NCBI GenBank assembly: GCA_900766865.1
Contig: CAAFXA010000340.1
Location: 1-19,630, forward strand
Direction of reading: 5' to 3'
DNA: 19,630 nucleotides
Source of the DNA: an uncultured Akkermansia sp.
Lineage (GTDB): Bacteria; Verrucomicrobiota; Verrucomicrobiia; Verrucomicrobiales; Akkermansiaceae
The position numbers and the translations under genes are program-made. Below, one piece after another: positions 7,009 to 15,813 of this stretch (the first letter of the stretch is position 1; each line of letters begins with the position of its first letter). Under the pieces are notes generated by a model. The model worked only from the letters and a program-made list of their open reading frames with translations, had not been told where the DNA came from and searched no databases.

Positions 7009-9660
7009 TCAATACGAAAAATACGAACGAACGGCATCGCGATAACCTGCCGGCACAAAATCCGGCACTACATCCGGATACGCTACAGAATTGCGGCCAG
7101 GTACACCGATGGGTCGAACCGGAGGATTCGGCTGCTGCTCCGGGCGAGCGTCACCCGAAGTTGCAGGGGAAGGTGCAGCGCCACGCCCACGCCGCCCGAC
7201 CAGGCGAGAACGCCCGGGGCCCATCAGTTGACCACCTCGCGCATTCACAGCCTGCGAACTGCCATTACCATTGCCCATACCGTGTCCGGGGGAGCGCTCG
7301 CTGTTGAACTTTCCGGCCATGGCATCCAGCAACTGCTGCAGGGTACTGCATGCTGAATTGCACAAGCCACGTCTGCATTGATTGGAGGCATTATTGCAGC
7401 TGTTCGCGGAGCATTCATTCTGCAGGAGCTTTTTCATACCGGCAAGCGCCTTGTGTGCATAGGAATGGGCATCTGCCGGGTGGTGCTCAGCGGCCTCTGC
7501 CGAAGCCTGATCCATCAACCCTTCCACGCCTTCCTGCTCACAGGCATGGCGCATAGCAAAAACCTGATGATACATAGGAGCCAGGCTTTCATGTTGGCTA
7601 AGCTCGGCAAGTAACTCACTCAGAGCAACCTCCCAGCGGGCATATTCCTGCATCAGGGAGGCCTGCTCTGCACCCAACCCCTCCAGGCGGCCGGGTTCAG
7701 ATGTAGACGCGGCCCCGAATTCATCCATGAAGCGGCGGAAGAGGTCTACCATCTGCTCCTGCTGCTGCACGAGCTGTGTAAACTTGTACTGGGCATCCGC
7801 CACACGAGCCAGAAGCGACAGCTGCTGCGCCTGCTCCGTTTGTTCGTCCAGTCCGGCAGACGCCCCCTTCAATCTCTCCAGCATCAGCTGCCTTTCCTTT
7901 TCCCCAGCAGTGGGCAACTGCTGGAGGTTCTGCTCCAATGCCGTCGCTATGCGAGCGGATATGGCAGAAAGTTCTCCATCCATATCAAAAGCCGGAAAAT
8001 CCTTGGCAAAACTGCGAGCCAGCTGCAAAGCCTTCTCCATCGCAGAACGCGTCTGCTCTGCATTTCCTGCTTCCAGAGCTGCAACGGCTTCCGCCAAAGC
8101 CGCCTCCAGTGCTTCATAACGAGCCAGGAACTCCTCGTAACTAAGCTCCATCCTCAGGATTTCCGCATATTCAGCCTCGGATATCACCTTTATCTTAGTG
8201 GTGGGTGTCGATACGATATTGAAGCGGAACGGGTTGGCATCCCCCACCTCTGCGCGCAATTCCAGGGTATCGCCCGGGCGCAGACCGAGTGCCGCAGTAT
8301 CATAACGACGAGTCACAGTCTGGGTACGGGAATTTCCCTGCAGCTCCGATACACCATGCTGACGGTAAGGAGCCAGAGCCTTGTAGAACGAGAAGCGCGA
8401 GAGGCCATAATCATCCTCTGCCTGCACTTTTACATCGAGCGGATACCCGGCAACAAGATATGCTCCGTCCTCCGGCTGAGAAATCGTAACGGAAGGGGGC
8501 GTATCGGGCAATACAGCCAGACGAGTCTGCACAGGAGCATCGGCCTCGCGCTCCGCAGTATCCACCACCTGCATGGCAAGCACCCCGGGTGTGCGCACGG
8601 GCATACTCAGTCGCAATATACGCCCCTCGGCCTTCGCCTGTATGCGTACAGGTTCCTCTGCTCCGGCAGGAGTAAACAAACCATATCCCCCTACAATGTC
8701 CGAACTGCATGAAAGTTCAAACCGCACCGTCCCCCCATCGGGCACCAACACCTCACTACCGCCCAATATCACCTGGTGCTCGGGCTCCCCCGTGTATGGC
8801 AGAGGAATAATCGAAGCGCGCCCGGAAAGAATGCGGGGGCTATAGTTCACCTGTACAGGCACAAAATGGCTGCGGGCCCGGCCATCTACAGTAGCAAATG
8901 CCACCTCGCACGGCGATGTCACCTTTTCCAACACGCGCACATAACTGCCATCCTGAGCTCTGAATGCCGGCAACACCTGCACCGGCATCCCCTCAACACG
9001 CAGCAGCAGACACAGTTCCACAGCGGTATCGCCCCCCTCTGCACGACAGGCCAGCGGCAAATCTTCCCCATAATGAACCTGCGGCCTGTTCGGTGTCAGA
9101 ATAAAACGATAAGGAGAATAAGGTGGAACATCCGCACGAGGCTGCAACAGGCGAGCAGCCAAGGTGGAGAAAGCCAGCGGAGCCGCACTGTAAAGCCCCA
9201 GAAGAGCAGCCGCCGTCAGCACCGGCACCAGAACAGCAAAAAACCAGCGGCGTAATGCAGGAGAATGCCTGCGGGCATGGCGTATGGCCTCGGCGGCCTG
9301 TTGTCTGGCCTGCTCTGCCAGCCAGACGGCTAACGGAGCTGCGCCCCCTTCCGGCAGGTGCAAGGCACAACTCACCGTCCTGCGGGAATCCTCGTTCAGA
9401 GCATCGAGCTCCGAAGGGAGATGGCGAGCCACGCTCACGGTCCTCCACAGCACAGGCAGCAACAGCAACAAGGCCAACACAATGTATCCTTCCTGAAGAC
9501 CGGCCCGCATATCTTCATCCAGCACAAATCCCCAGTCTACCAGAGCGGCCAGGCAGGCCACCACCACCAGCACAGCCAGCCAATACCCCAGGCCACAAGC
9601 CAGTTGTGCCACAATACAAGCCAGACGCACACGCCTCAGTTCAGAACGAAAACTTCTCAT
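7009..9660 (-). CDS. DUF4175-like membrane protein of the MoxR/BatA cluster
   Basis: The 883-residue envelope protein has three N-terminal hydrophobic segments (about 18-42, 58-75 and 139-160). A beta-rich, Ig-like extracytoplasmic region follows (about 185-500), including a PDTPPSVTISQPEDG linker typical of such domains and LKVQAEDDYGLSRF-like strands. A long Ala/Glu/Gln-rich coiled-coil region (about 505-745) leads to a cysteine-rich segment (Cys750, 755, 762, 767, 771). A Gly/Pro/Arg low-complexity stretch ends in VPAGYRDAVRSYFSY, resembling the conserved 'P-x-x-YR-x-x-V-x-x-YF' end of cluster proteins of this kind. The start at 9660 is set by an ATGA overlap with the previous gene and an AAGGG ribosome-binding site 5 nt upstream. 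A 30-residue N-terminal extension is open but unlikely. Likely a structural partner of the vWA proteins; function unknown. Confidence 0.75.
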   Translation of the reverse strand: MRSFRSELRRVRLACIVAQLACGLGYWLAVLVVVACLAALVDWGFVLDEDMRAGLQEGYIVLALLLLLPVLWRTVSVARHLPSELDALNEDSRRTVSCALHLPEGGAAPLAVWLAEQARQQAAEAIRHARRHSPALRRWFFAVLVPVLTAAALLGLYSAAPLAFSTLAARLLQPRADVPPYSPYRFILTPNRPQVHYGEDLPLACRAEGGDTAVELCLLLRVEGMPVQVLPAFRAQDGSYVRVLEKVTSPCEVAFATVDGRARSHFVPVQVNYSPRILSGRASIIPLPYTGEPEHQVILGGSEVLVPDGGTVRFELSCSSDIVGGYGLFTPAGAEEPVRIQAKAEGRILRLSMPVRTPGVLAMQVVDTAEREADAPVQTRLAVLPDTPPSVTISQPEDGAYLVAGYPLDVKVQAEDDYGLSRFSFYKALAPYRQHGVSELQGNSRTQTVTRRYDTAALGLRPGDTLELRAEVGDANPFRFNIVSTPTTKIKVISEAEYAEILRMELSYEEFLARYEALEAALAEAVAALEAGNAEQTRSAMEKALQLARSFAKDFPAFDMDGELSAISARIATALEQNLQQLPTAGEKERQLMLERLKGASAGLDEQTEQAQQLSLLARVADAQYKFTQLVQQQEQMVDLFRRFMDEFGAASTSEPGRLEGLGAEQASLMQEYARWEVALSELLAELSQHESLAPMYHQVFAMRHACEQEGVEGLMDQASAEAAEHHPADAHSYAHKALAGMKKLLQNECSANSCNNASNQCRRGLCNSACSTLQQLLDAMAGKFNSERSPGHGMGNGNGSSQAVNARGGQLMGPGRSRLVGRRGRGAAPSPATSGDARPEQQPNPPVRPIGVPGRNSVAYPDVVPDFVPAGYRDAVRSYFSY

Positions 9661-11849
9661 GGCAACCCTTTTCTTCTGCGGATAAACCAAAGGACACCCA
9701 GGCAGCAGACCATCACAGCCAGCACCTGCCACTCTGCCCAGAGCGGGCAATATACATCTTCCATAGCCTGCGCACCTGCCGGCATGGCAAAGACAGCGGC
9801 AAGGTGTTCATCTGTCAACGCCGGCGGCAAGACCATGCCCCCAGTAAGCTCAGCAACACGAGCAGGCAATTCGGAATCAGCAGACAAATTATCTAGTTCC
9901 GTCGGCAGGGAACGCACACTCAGACGACACTCAGGAGCAGGCGTATCGGCCGCAACGGCCCTCAAAAGATATTCGCCGGGAGGTAGCGCTGCAAACGCAC
10001 ATTCCCAACGGGGCATGGATACAGAAGCACGCAAGACAGCCGGACATTCTGCGGCAACCCTGCCATCTGCCAGATTCACCGCCTGTACCCGTACAGCATC
10101 CGGCCTCCCCACACCGCGCCAGCCTAACAGGCAGGTAAAGGTCTCCCCCTCCTGCACATCTGCCCTGTCCACATGCAAGGAAAGGTCAAAACCGGGCATA
10201 AACTCAGCAGCGGTCTGCACCCAGGGCAGGAATCTGCGCCAGAACTCGCGGTACATATTGCCATGATTACGGGCATCCGGGTAGAAATCCCACTTCCAGA
10301 GCCCCTCACCATTCAGGCAGGCCACGGCACCAAGCCCCAGACGCATCATTCCGAGCATAGGGGTATTACTTTCCCCGGCCACAGCAAGCACGCGAGTTTG
10401 CGGGCGGGTTTCCTGCACGGCCCACACATCATCCAGCGGAGGCAGAGAATTCCACACCTCATGCTGAACATCCGGCAACAAATGCCCAAACAATCCACCG
10501 GCCACGCCATCCGCAGAGGGGCGCAAACGTTGCTCCTCTCCGGCAGCCTCACCACCCCAGACGAAGGGTTCCAGCGCCTCCATTCCCTCCAGCCGTCCGC
10601 CATAACACCTGCCACGAGCCAGCACCAGAATCCCCCCCTGCTCACTCACCCAGGTACGCAGAGCCCGAACAGCGGCGGCATCCAGCAAGCGTTCCATGCC
10701 CTTACCCAGCACCACGATATCGTACCCGGCCAATTGCTCTGCCGTAGTAGGCAGCTCCGGTGTTTCGCTGGGTGTTGCATCATCATCTCCGGTATTAATG
10801 TGGTAAAAACGCTTCTCGCTGAGGCGGTGCACCGAACGCACATCAAACACAGGCTGCTCCCGCAGATACTGCGCCAGGAACTTGCTGTCCCAATATGGAG
10901 CCCCTTCTGCCAGGAACACGCGTATACGGGATTGCACTTCCCGCACTGTAATGCGGGCAGAGTTGTTGTCCTCCCGGCTTTCTCCCTTCTGGGGGCTTAC
11001 ACGCAGCTCGTATTCCCCGGCCTTGGCCGCCAGGCGGAAGTCTGCTTCCGCACATCCACCCTCCTGCACATTAAGTGTCTTTGACAGCAACGGCTGTTTA
11101 TCTGTCCCCAGCAGCTCCACCTGCAACTGCCGCGTCCCCATGCGGACATTCCGCACTCGCACCATCAGCTGAGTTTCCACTCCTGGATACGCCATCACAA
11201 ACGGATGCGGAGCCTCCACCACAATATCCGGGGTCTGCCAGGTGCTGCCCAAAGGCACTGTATGTACCGGGCAACCTGCCGCCCCGGCCCTGGCCATAAG
11301 TTGCTGGAGTGCCTGCGGACGAGTATCGCGGCCATCTGTTATCAGCACAGCACCAGCCACCGTACGACCACTGCGGCGAAGACTCTCAATACTGCCCGCC
11401 ATTGCCGCCAGCACGGCGGATGATTTCCCATCAGCCGGGAGAGCAGCCAACGCCTCGGCATCCTCCACGCTGCGAGCTCCATCAGAAAGCGCCATCCAGC
11501 GGACATCTCGCCCCGGGAATGTGGCCAGGCGCTCCACAACACGGCCGGCAACAACAGAACGCGCTTCTGCCTGCGCATCATCCCGGACAGGACAAGCCAT
11601 CGAAGCAGAAGTATCCGCCCCAACTACCCACACCGGAGCCCGGGGCGACGGGCGCTGCACCACATGCCCGGGATTCAGCATCACTACCAATCCGCAGAGA
11701 CATGCCAGCAGCGAGCAAAGTACGCATACACACCGCAACAACAAACTCAGAGCCCTGCAGGCCAGCACGCACAACCAGCCGGCCGCCACAAGCACCAGCA
11801 GCGCTATAGGAACCAGAACAGGCAGAGGAAGTATGGGTTGGAACATCAT
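9657..11849 (-). CDS. vWA-domain membrane protein with degenerate glutamine-amidotransferase-like domain
   Basis: The 730-residue protein has two N-terminal membrane helices (about 10-30 and 33-58). A vWA domain follows with MIDAS residues Asp79, Ser81 and Ser83 (ADTSASM) and a second metal-site strand LITDGRDT (Asp172). Next comes a CARDB/Ig-like segment (about 205-310). A Rossmann-like region resembles the DUF1355/GATase1-like family: IRVFLAEGAPYWDSKFLAQYL, then YDIVVLGKGM and GGILVLARG. A beta-rich region and one C-terminal helix (about 707-723) complete it. I see no class I amidotransferase triad, so this domain is probably non-catalytic. It sits third from the end of the MoxR operon with ATGA overlaps on both sides. 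The second ATG (11846) is an alternative start, better spaced from a GGAG site. Likely a metal-binding interaction partner for the MoxR ATPase system. Confidence 0.85.
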   Translation of the reverse strand: MMFQPILPLPVLVPIALLVLVAAGWLCVLACRALSLLLRCVCVLCSLLACLCGLVVMLNPGHVVQRPSPRAPVWVVGADTSASMACPVRDDAQAEARSVVAGRVVERLATFPGRDVRWMALSDGARSVEDAEALAALPADGKSSAVLAAMAGSIESLRRSGRTVAGAVLITDGRDTRPQALQQLMARAGAAGCPVHTVPLGSTWQTPDIVVEAPHPFVMAYPGVETQLMVRVRNVRMGTRQLQVELLGTDKQPLLSKTLNVQEGGCAEADFRLAAKAGEYELRVSPQKGESREDNNSARITVREVQSRIRVFLAEGAPYWDSKFLAQYLREQPVFDVRSVHRLSEKRFYHINTGDDDATPSETPELPTTAEQLAGYDIVVLGKGMERLLDAAAVRALRTWVSEQGGILVLARGRCYGGRLEGMEALEPFVWGGEAAGEEQRLRPSADGVAGGLFGHLLPDVQHEVWNSLPPLDDVWAVQETRPQTRVLAVAGESNTPMLGMMRLGLGAVACLNGEGLWKWDFYPDARNHGNMYREFWRRFLPWVQTAAEFMPGFDLSLHVDRADVQEGETFTCLLGWRGVGRPDAVRVQAVNLADGRVAAECPAVLRASVSMPRWECAFAALPPGEYLLRAVAADTPAPECRLSVRSLPTELDNLSADSELPARVAELTGGMVLPPALTDEHLAAVFAMPAGAQAMEDVYCPLWAEWQVLAVMVCCLGVLWFIRRRKGLP
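9666..9670 (-). promoter_or_regulatory. Ribosome-binding site fixing the 9660 start
   Basis: Minus-strand AAGGG lies 5 nt upstream of the ATG at 9660. It supports that internal start over the longer open frame reaching 9750. Confidence 0.6.
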
Positions 11850-13879
11850 GACTCCGATTCATGTTTTGCCGCCACCGCCGGGCGGCAGATAATCAACTCC
11901 AGAACGAACAGCAGATACGCTGCTCCCAACAACCACGGCCACAAAGCCACCCGGGGCCTGGCAGCAACCGCCTGAGCCGCATTCTGCACACTGAAGGTCT
12001 CACCAGCTGAAACCGGCACAAAAGAGCGCAGGTCCGACTCCTCCCGGGGAAAATTAACCGCCACCGTTCGCAACGTTTTTTCCCCAGCCTGCCAGTAATA
12101 GATGCCGGGGACGGCTACCCGCTCACAGCGAACCATTTTCCCCTGCAACACCAGCGGCTGCTCTTCCCCGTCAGAATTCAGCAGGCGCAACTCTCGCGCA
12201 GCCACCCCGACAGGAGGTACCATCTGCAGATAATCCTGGCCGGCAACGGGTTCTGCCATATTGGCATTACCCCGTGCATGGAGAAGCTGCTCGGCGAGCA
12301 TCGGCAGGAACAAGGGCGAAAATCCCTGCCTGCTATTGCGGGCCGTTACCGGCATATTCCATACCAGAAGGCACCCTTTCCCCACCGACTTCCGCAACAG
12401 AGCCGGCACCGGCTTATCCGAAGGCCCCTCCACGGGATACCTCATAAGCACCTTTCCACCCGAATTCACTGCAGCCAGACCATCCCCCAGACGCTGATAA
12501 ACGCCTTCCTGTATTCCGCGGGCCAGGACCTCCCGTCCAAACACGGCAAAGCTGGCATCATCCACCTCGCATATTTCCGGCACCCAGAAGCTGCCATCCG
12601 TGCGGGTCTCGCCCTTTATCGCCCCACCTTTTTCCGTAAGCAAAGGGAGCAACGCCGTATCATTCACAAAGTCCGGGACAAGCAACACAGTTTCCCCTGC
12701 CTCCAGACGCTCGCGAATGGCAGGAACATCCTCAGCCGTCGGGGCATTCCACACCACAAAATCTGCAGAAGACTCAGGAAGCGAGGGTAAGTACAATGTA
12801 CGCAGGAAGGGGATATTTTCCAGAGCTCTCAACAGGAAGCCCATGTGCAAGCGATCCGCTGCAATGGCCAGACAATCAAGTTTCTCTGCCACAGGCGCAA
12901 CCAGATAGCGCGTGTTGTCACCCGGGTAAGCATCGGCCTCCGTCTGAGCCGTCAGCAGCCAGTCACCTTCCTGCACCGGCGCCTCCAGTGCAAATGTCAC
13001 AGTTTCCTCCCCACCACAAGGCAGCTCACAGGGCTGAGAAAGGCGCAGATTTCCGGCGGAAAGGGTAACACTGAGCGGCACCATACCCTCCCTTTGGACA
13101 GCCCCCTGCCTGTGCTGCAGCTTAACGGAGAGGGTCACTTTCTGCCCTGGCAGCGGTTTGGCGGGGGCCAGAGCCATTTCCACCACAGCAGTATTCTCCA
13201 CCGCTGTAGTCTGAGCCACATTCACACAAGCGAGGTTCTTGTCCCCGGCCACTTCCGCCATAGCCTGTTGCATCGTAGACGTCTGGAAATCAGAAATGAG
13301 CAGCAGCTGCCCCGCCATCTCCTCCGGCAACTCACTCAACTGGCGGCGAGCCGTGGAAAGAGCTTCGGCCACACCGGCAGAGGCAATCGGGAGGCTCTGC
13401 GTACGAGCCAGAGCCCGCAGCAACAGAGGCCGGGCACTTTCCGGCCTGTCAAAAACAAATTCAGGATACCCCGCCAAGGTTACCATATTGGCACAATCGC
13501 CCGGGGCCAACGAGCGAACGGCCGCCTGCGCCACCTCAAGCGCGCGGTTCATACGCACCTGCTGACCATCAGTCGCGCCCATGGAAGCCGTATTATCCAG
13601 CACAATCACCATTGCCCGGCCGCCTCCGCCTTCGCCCCCACCAATATACGGCAACAGAAACGCCCCAGCAACACAGGCACACAGCAAAGTACGCAGCAGC
13701 AGCAACAGCCAGTCCTTCGGGCGGGCCCTCCGGGTCTGAAGACGCACCAATTCCTGCAACAACCTCACAGAACTGAAGCGACGCTCGGCCGGATGCGTTC
13801 GCGCCACCAGGTGTACTACCAGAGGCACCACAGCAGCAGCCAGCAACCACCAGGAGGGGTTATCGAAACTAATATTCAT
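11846..13879 (-). CDS. BatA-type vWA membrane protein
   Basis: This 677-residue protein starts with the BatA N-terminal module: ISFDNPSWWLLAAAVVPLVVHL as first helix (about 9-25), RRFSSVRLLQEL, then RRARPKDWLLLLLRTLLCA as second helix (about 57-78). A vWA domain follows with MIDAS Asp95, Thr97 and Ser99 (LDNTASM, Thr replacing the usual Ser) and a LLISDFQ strand (Asp197). The rest is a long extracytoplasmic beta-rich region closed by a C-terminal helix (about 645-665). Bat-type proteins form membrane complexes served by MoxR ATPases; Bacteroides Bat genes were linked to aerotolerance. The gene overlaps the DUF58 gene and the next vWA gene by ATGA junctions. Placement in the family is confident, its exact function is not known. 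Confidence 0.9.
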   Translation of the reverse strand: MNISFDNPSWWLLAAAVVPLVVHLVARTHPAERRFSSVRLLQELVRLQTRRARPKDWLLLLLRTLLCACVAGAFLLPYIGGGEGGGGRAMVIVLDNTASMGATDGQQVRMNRALEVAQAAVRSLAPGDCANMVTLAGYPEFVFDRPESARPLLLRALARTQSLPIASAGVAEALSTARRQLSELPEEMAGQLLLISDFQTSTMQQAMAEVAGDKNLACVNVAQTTAVENTAVVEMALAPAKPLPGQKVTLSVKLQHRQGAVQREGMVPLSVTLSAGNLRLSQPCELPCGGEETVTFALEAPVQEGDWLLTAQTEADAYPGDNTRYLVAPVAEKLDCLAIAADRLHMGFLLRALENIPFLRTLYLPSLPESSADFVVWNAPTAEDVPAIRERLEAGETVLLVPDFVNDTALLPLLTEKGGAIKGETRTDGSFWVPEICEVDDASFAVFGREVLARGIQEGVYQRLGDGLAAVNSGGKVLMRYPVEGPSDKPVPALLRKSVGKGCLLVWNMPVTARNSRQGFSPLFLPMLAEQLLHARGNANMAEPVAGQDYLQMVPPVGVAARELRLLNSDGEEQPLVLQGKMVRCERVAVPGIYYWQAGEKTLRTVAVNFPREESDLRSFVPVSAGETFSVQNAAQAVAARPRVALWPWLLGAAYLLFVLELIICRPAVAAKHESES
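11852..11855 (-). promoter_or_regulatory. Ribosome-binding site before the second vWA gene
   Basis: Minus-strand GGAG lies 2 nt from the first ATG (11849) and 5 nt from the second (11846). The normal spacing favours the second ATG, removing one residue from the protein. Confidence 0.45.
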
Positions 13880-14754
13880 CGGGACAAGGCGTCAAATAAG
13901 GGGTAAAACGATTCATCTGTCACGGCAGACAGGAAAATCATGCCACGAGCAGCCGCCAATGCATGCAATTGCTGCCTCTGCATACGCATGGCGTCCTCGT
14001 AAGCACGCCGCATGTCATCGGGGTGGCAGGTTACGCCTTCCCCGGTTTCCATATCCACAAAGCGGGAAAGCCCCTGCCCGCCAAGGCTCAGCTCCCCCCC
14101 ATCGAGTACCTGCACCAGCACAACCTTACAGCCACGATGCAAATACGGATTAAGCGCCGCCTGCAGCGCTCCGATATCACACAGGAAATCGCTCACTATC
14201 ACCAATGTTCCAGGGCGCTGTACAAAGGCCCTCGCCCGCTCCAGTGCCTGCGGCAAATCCGTTTTGTTCCCCGGAACATTGTGCTCCAGCAAACTGAGAC
14301 ATTGGTTAAGATGCGCAGCAGTCGAACCGGGCGGCAGATAATGGCGCACCTTATCATCAAAGAGCTGGAGGGAAACACGGTCATTTCCCCGCACAACAAG
14401 CCAGGCCACACAGGCGACAAAGTGAGACGCGTATTCCAGCTTGGAGATACGCCCCTTTTCTCTGTAGCCCATGGACGCAGAACTATCCACAAACAAGTGG
14501 CACTCCAGGTGCGTCTCATGCTCAAACGTTTTCAGTTGCAACCTGTCCGTTCGGGCAAATACTCGCCAATCAATCAACCGCGGGTCATCACCGGAAGAAT
14601 AAGCACGATACTCCAGGAAATCGCTGCTGCACCCCCGCCCCTTTGCGCGATGGTGCCCACTCAGCCAGCCCTCAGCCATCATACGCACAGCGAAGCGATA
14701 GTTCGCCAGGCGCGTCATATCTTCCGGCCGCAGAATGGTTGGGACAGATGCCAT
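13876..14754 (-). CDS. DUF58 protein with vWA fold
   Basis: The 292-residue soluble protein has the defining DUF58 segment GHHRAKGRGCSSDFLEYR (about 33-50), followed by YSSGDDPRLIDWRVFARTDRL and KTFEHE. A vWA-like fold follows with MIDAS residues Asp90, Ser92 and Ser94 (FVDSSASMG), Thr165 in GNKTDL, and Asp189 in VIVSDF. All five MIDAS positions are kept, so metal binding is likely intact. DUF58 genes almost always follow moxR; here it starts 22 nt after the moxR stop. I chose the ATG at 14754; a TTG three codons upstream (14763) is also open, but neither has a clear Shine-Dalgarno sequence. The stop overlaps the BatA start as ATGA. The role is probably as adaptor or target of the MoxR ATPase. 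Confidence 0.93.
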   Translation of the reverse strand: MASVPTILRPEDMTRLANYRFAVRMMAEGWLSGHHRAKGRGCSSDFLEYRAYSSGDDPRLIDWRVFARTDRLQLKTFEHETHLECHLFVDSSASMGYREKGRISKLEYASHFVACVAWLVVRGNDRVSLQLFDDKVRHYLPPGSTAAHLNQCLSLLEHNVPGNKTDLPQALERARAFVQRPGTLVIVSDFLCDIGALQAALNPYLHRGCKVVLVQVLDGGELSLGGQGLSRFVDMETGEGVTCHPDDMRRAYEDAMRMQRQQLHALAAARGMIFLSAVTDESFYPLFDALSR

Positions 14755-14776
14755 GGGCTGCAAAAGAACAGGAGTT

Positions 14777-15787
14777 TTACATCAGACTATCTATCACACT
14801 CTCCATGCTCACGCCCTCGCCGGTTGCCGCATAGTTCGGCATAAGGCGATGACGCAACACCGGATGCAGCACAGACCGCACCTCTGCCGGGCTTACACTC
14901 GGACGCCCTCGCAACACAGCCATAGCACGAGCGGCAGCAAGCAGGCACTGCCCGGCACGAGGACCTGCACCGCAGGCCACATACTTCTTCACCATCTCCG
15001 GGGCCTGTGGATTCTCCGGTCGCGTACTCTGCACCAGGCGCACAATCAGGCTGTACACATCATCCGGCACAGGTACATCTGCCACGGCTCGCTGCATCTG
15101 CAATACTTTCTCTGCAGTCAGCAATGCTTTGGGCTCCGGCATGCTCACGCCGCCGGTTCGCCGCAATATCTCCTCTTCCTCTTCGGAAGAAGGATATCCG
15201 ATATTAATCTGGAAGAAAAAGCGGTCCAGCTGAGCCTCCGGCAGCGGATACGTCCCCTCATGCTCTACAGGGTTCTGGGTCGCGTAGACAATAAAGGGTT
15301 CTGCCAGGCTGCGGGTCGTACCTGTCACCGTCACCTGCTTCTCCTGCATGGCCTCCAGCAGGGCGGCCTGCGTCTTGGGTGGGGTGCGATTAATCTCATC
15401 CGCCAGCAACAGATTCGTAAACACAGGCCCCGGCACAAACTCAAAGCGACGCGTCCCCTCCGCACTTCCCTGCAAAATCTCACTTCCCACAATGTCCGTC
15501 GGCATCAAATCCGGGGTAAACTGTATTCGGCGAAAGTTCAACCCCAGAACCTGCCCCAGTGTGGAAACAAGCAATGTCTTGGCCAATCCCGGCACACCCA
15601 CCAGCAGACAATGTCCCCGGCACAACAATGCTGCCAGCATCTGCTCCACTACAGTTTCCTGCCCCACTATAACGCGGGCGGTCTCGGTTCTTATCTCCCG
15701 GATGGTGCTCTGCAGCTCATTCCAGGTTTCTTCGGGTGATGGTGTCATAAATCTGCTTCCGGAGGGTACTTCCGGCTGGGTATTCAT
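14777..15787 (-). CDS. MoxR-family AAA+ ATPase
   Basis: The 336-residue cytoplasmic ATPase is the first gene of the six-gene operon. It carries VIVGQE, Walker A GVPGLAKT (64-71), the MoxR segment FTPDLMPTDIVGSEIL, Walker B LLLADEIN (126-133), sensor 1 ATQNP (169-173) and arginine-finger LDRF (Arg189), and ends in the C-terminal AAA lid domain. MoxR proteins are chaperone-like ATPases that remodel or metallate partners through vWA proteins, and three such proteins are encoded directly downstream. The full set of motifs indicates an active ATPase. The start at 15787 follows common practice, but a promoter-like TTGACT/TAAGAT overlaps it. ATG 15748 (residue 14), with GGAAG upstream, is an alternative that would leave all motifs intact. 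Confidence 0.96.
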   Translation of the reverse strand: MNTQPEVPSGSRFMTPSPEETWNELQSTIREIRTETARVIVGQETVVEQMLAALLCRGHCLLVGVPGLAKTLLVSTLGQVLGLNFRRIQFTPDLMPTDIVGSEILQGSAEGTRRFEFVPGPVFTNLLLADEINRTPPKTQAALLEAMQEKQVTVTGTTRSLAEPFIVYATQNPVEHEGTYPLPEAQLDRFFFQINIGYPSSEEEEEILRRTGGVSMPEPKALLTAEKVLQMQRAVADVPVPDDVYSLIVRLVQSTRPENPQAPEMVKKYVACGAGPRAGQCLLAAARAMAVLRGRPSVSPAEVRSVLHPVLRHRLMPNYAATGEGVSMESVIDSLM

Positions 15788-15813
15788 CTTAACAGATTCA
15801 CCTATGGAGTCAA
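15786..15813 (-). promoter_or_regulatory. Possible promoter overlapping the moxR start
   Basis: Minus-strand TTGACT (15813-15808), a 16-bp spacer and TAAGAT (15791-15786). The -10 element overlaps the annotated ATG, so either moxR starts lower down (ATG 15748) or the true promoter is elsewhere in the gap. Confidence 0.3.

Noticed and set aside
9661..9750. 30-residue N-terminal extension of the DUF4175-like protein
   Set aside because: It overlaps the coding end of the previous gene, while ATG 9660 has both an ATGA overlap and an AAGGG site. The extension (Gly/Pro-rich) precedes a normal basic start before the first helix.
9657..11849. Active glutamine amidotransferase
   Set aside because: The Rossmann-like region lacks a recognisable Cys-His-Glu triad in the expected context. 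The resemblance is structural, as in many cluster proteins of this kind.
12845..13906. 353-codon open frame antisense to the BatA-type gene
   Set aside because: It is a frame shadow of a GC-rich gene with a basic, low-complexity product (Gln/His/Arg-rich) and no domain; similar shadows occur over other genes of the operon.
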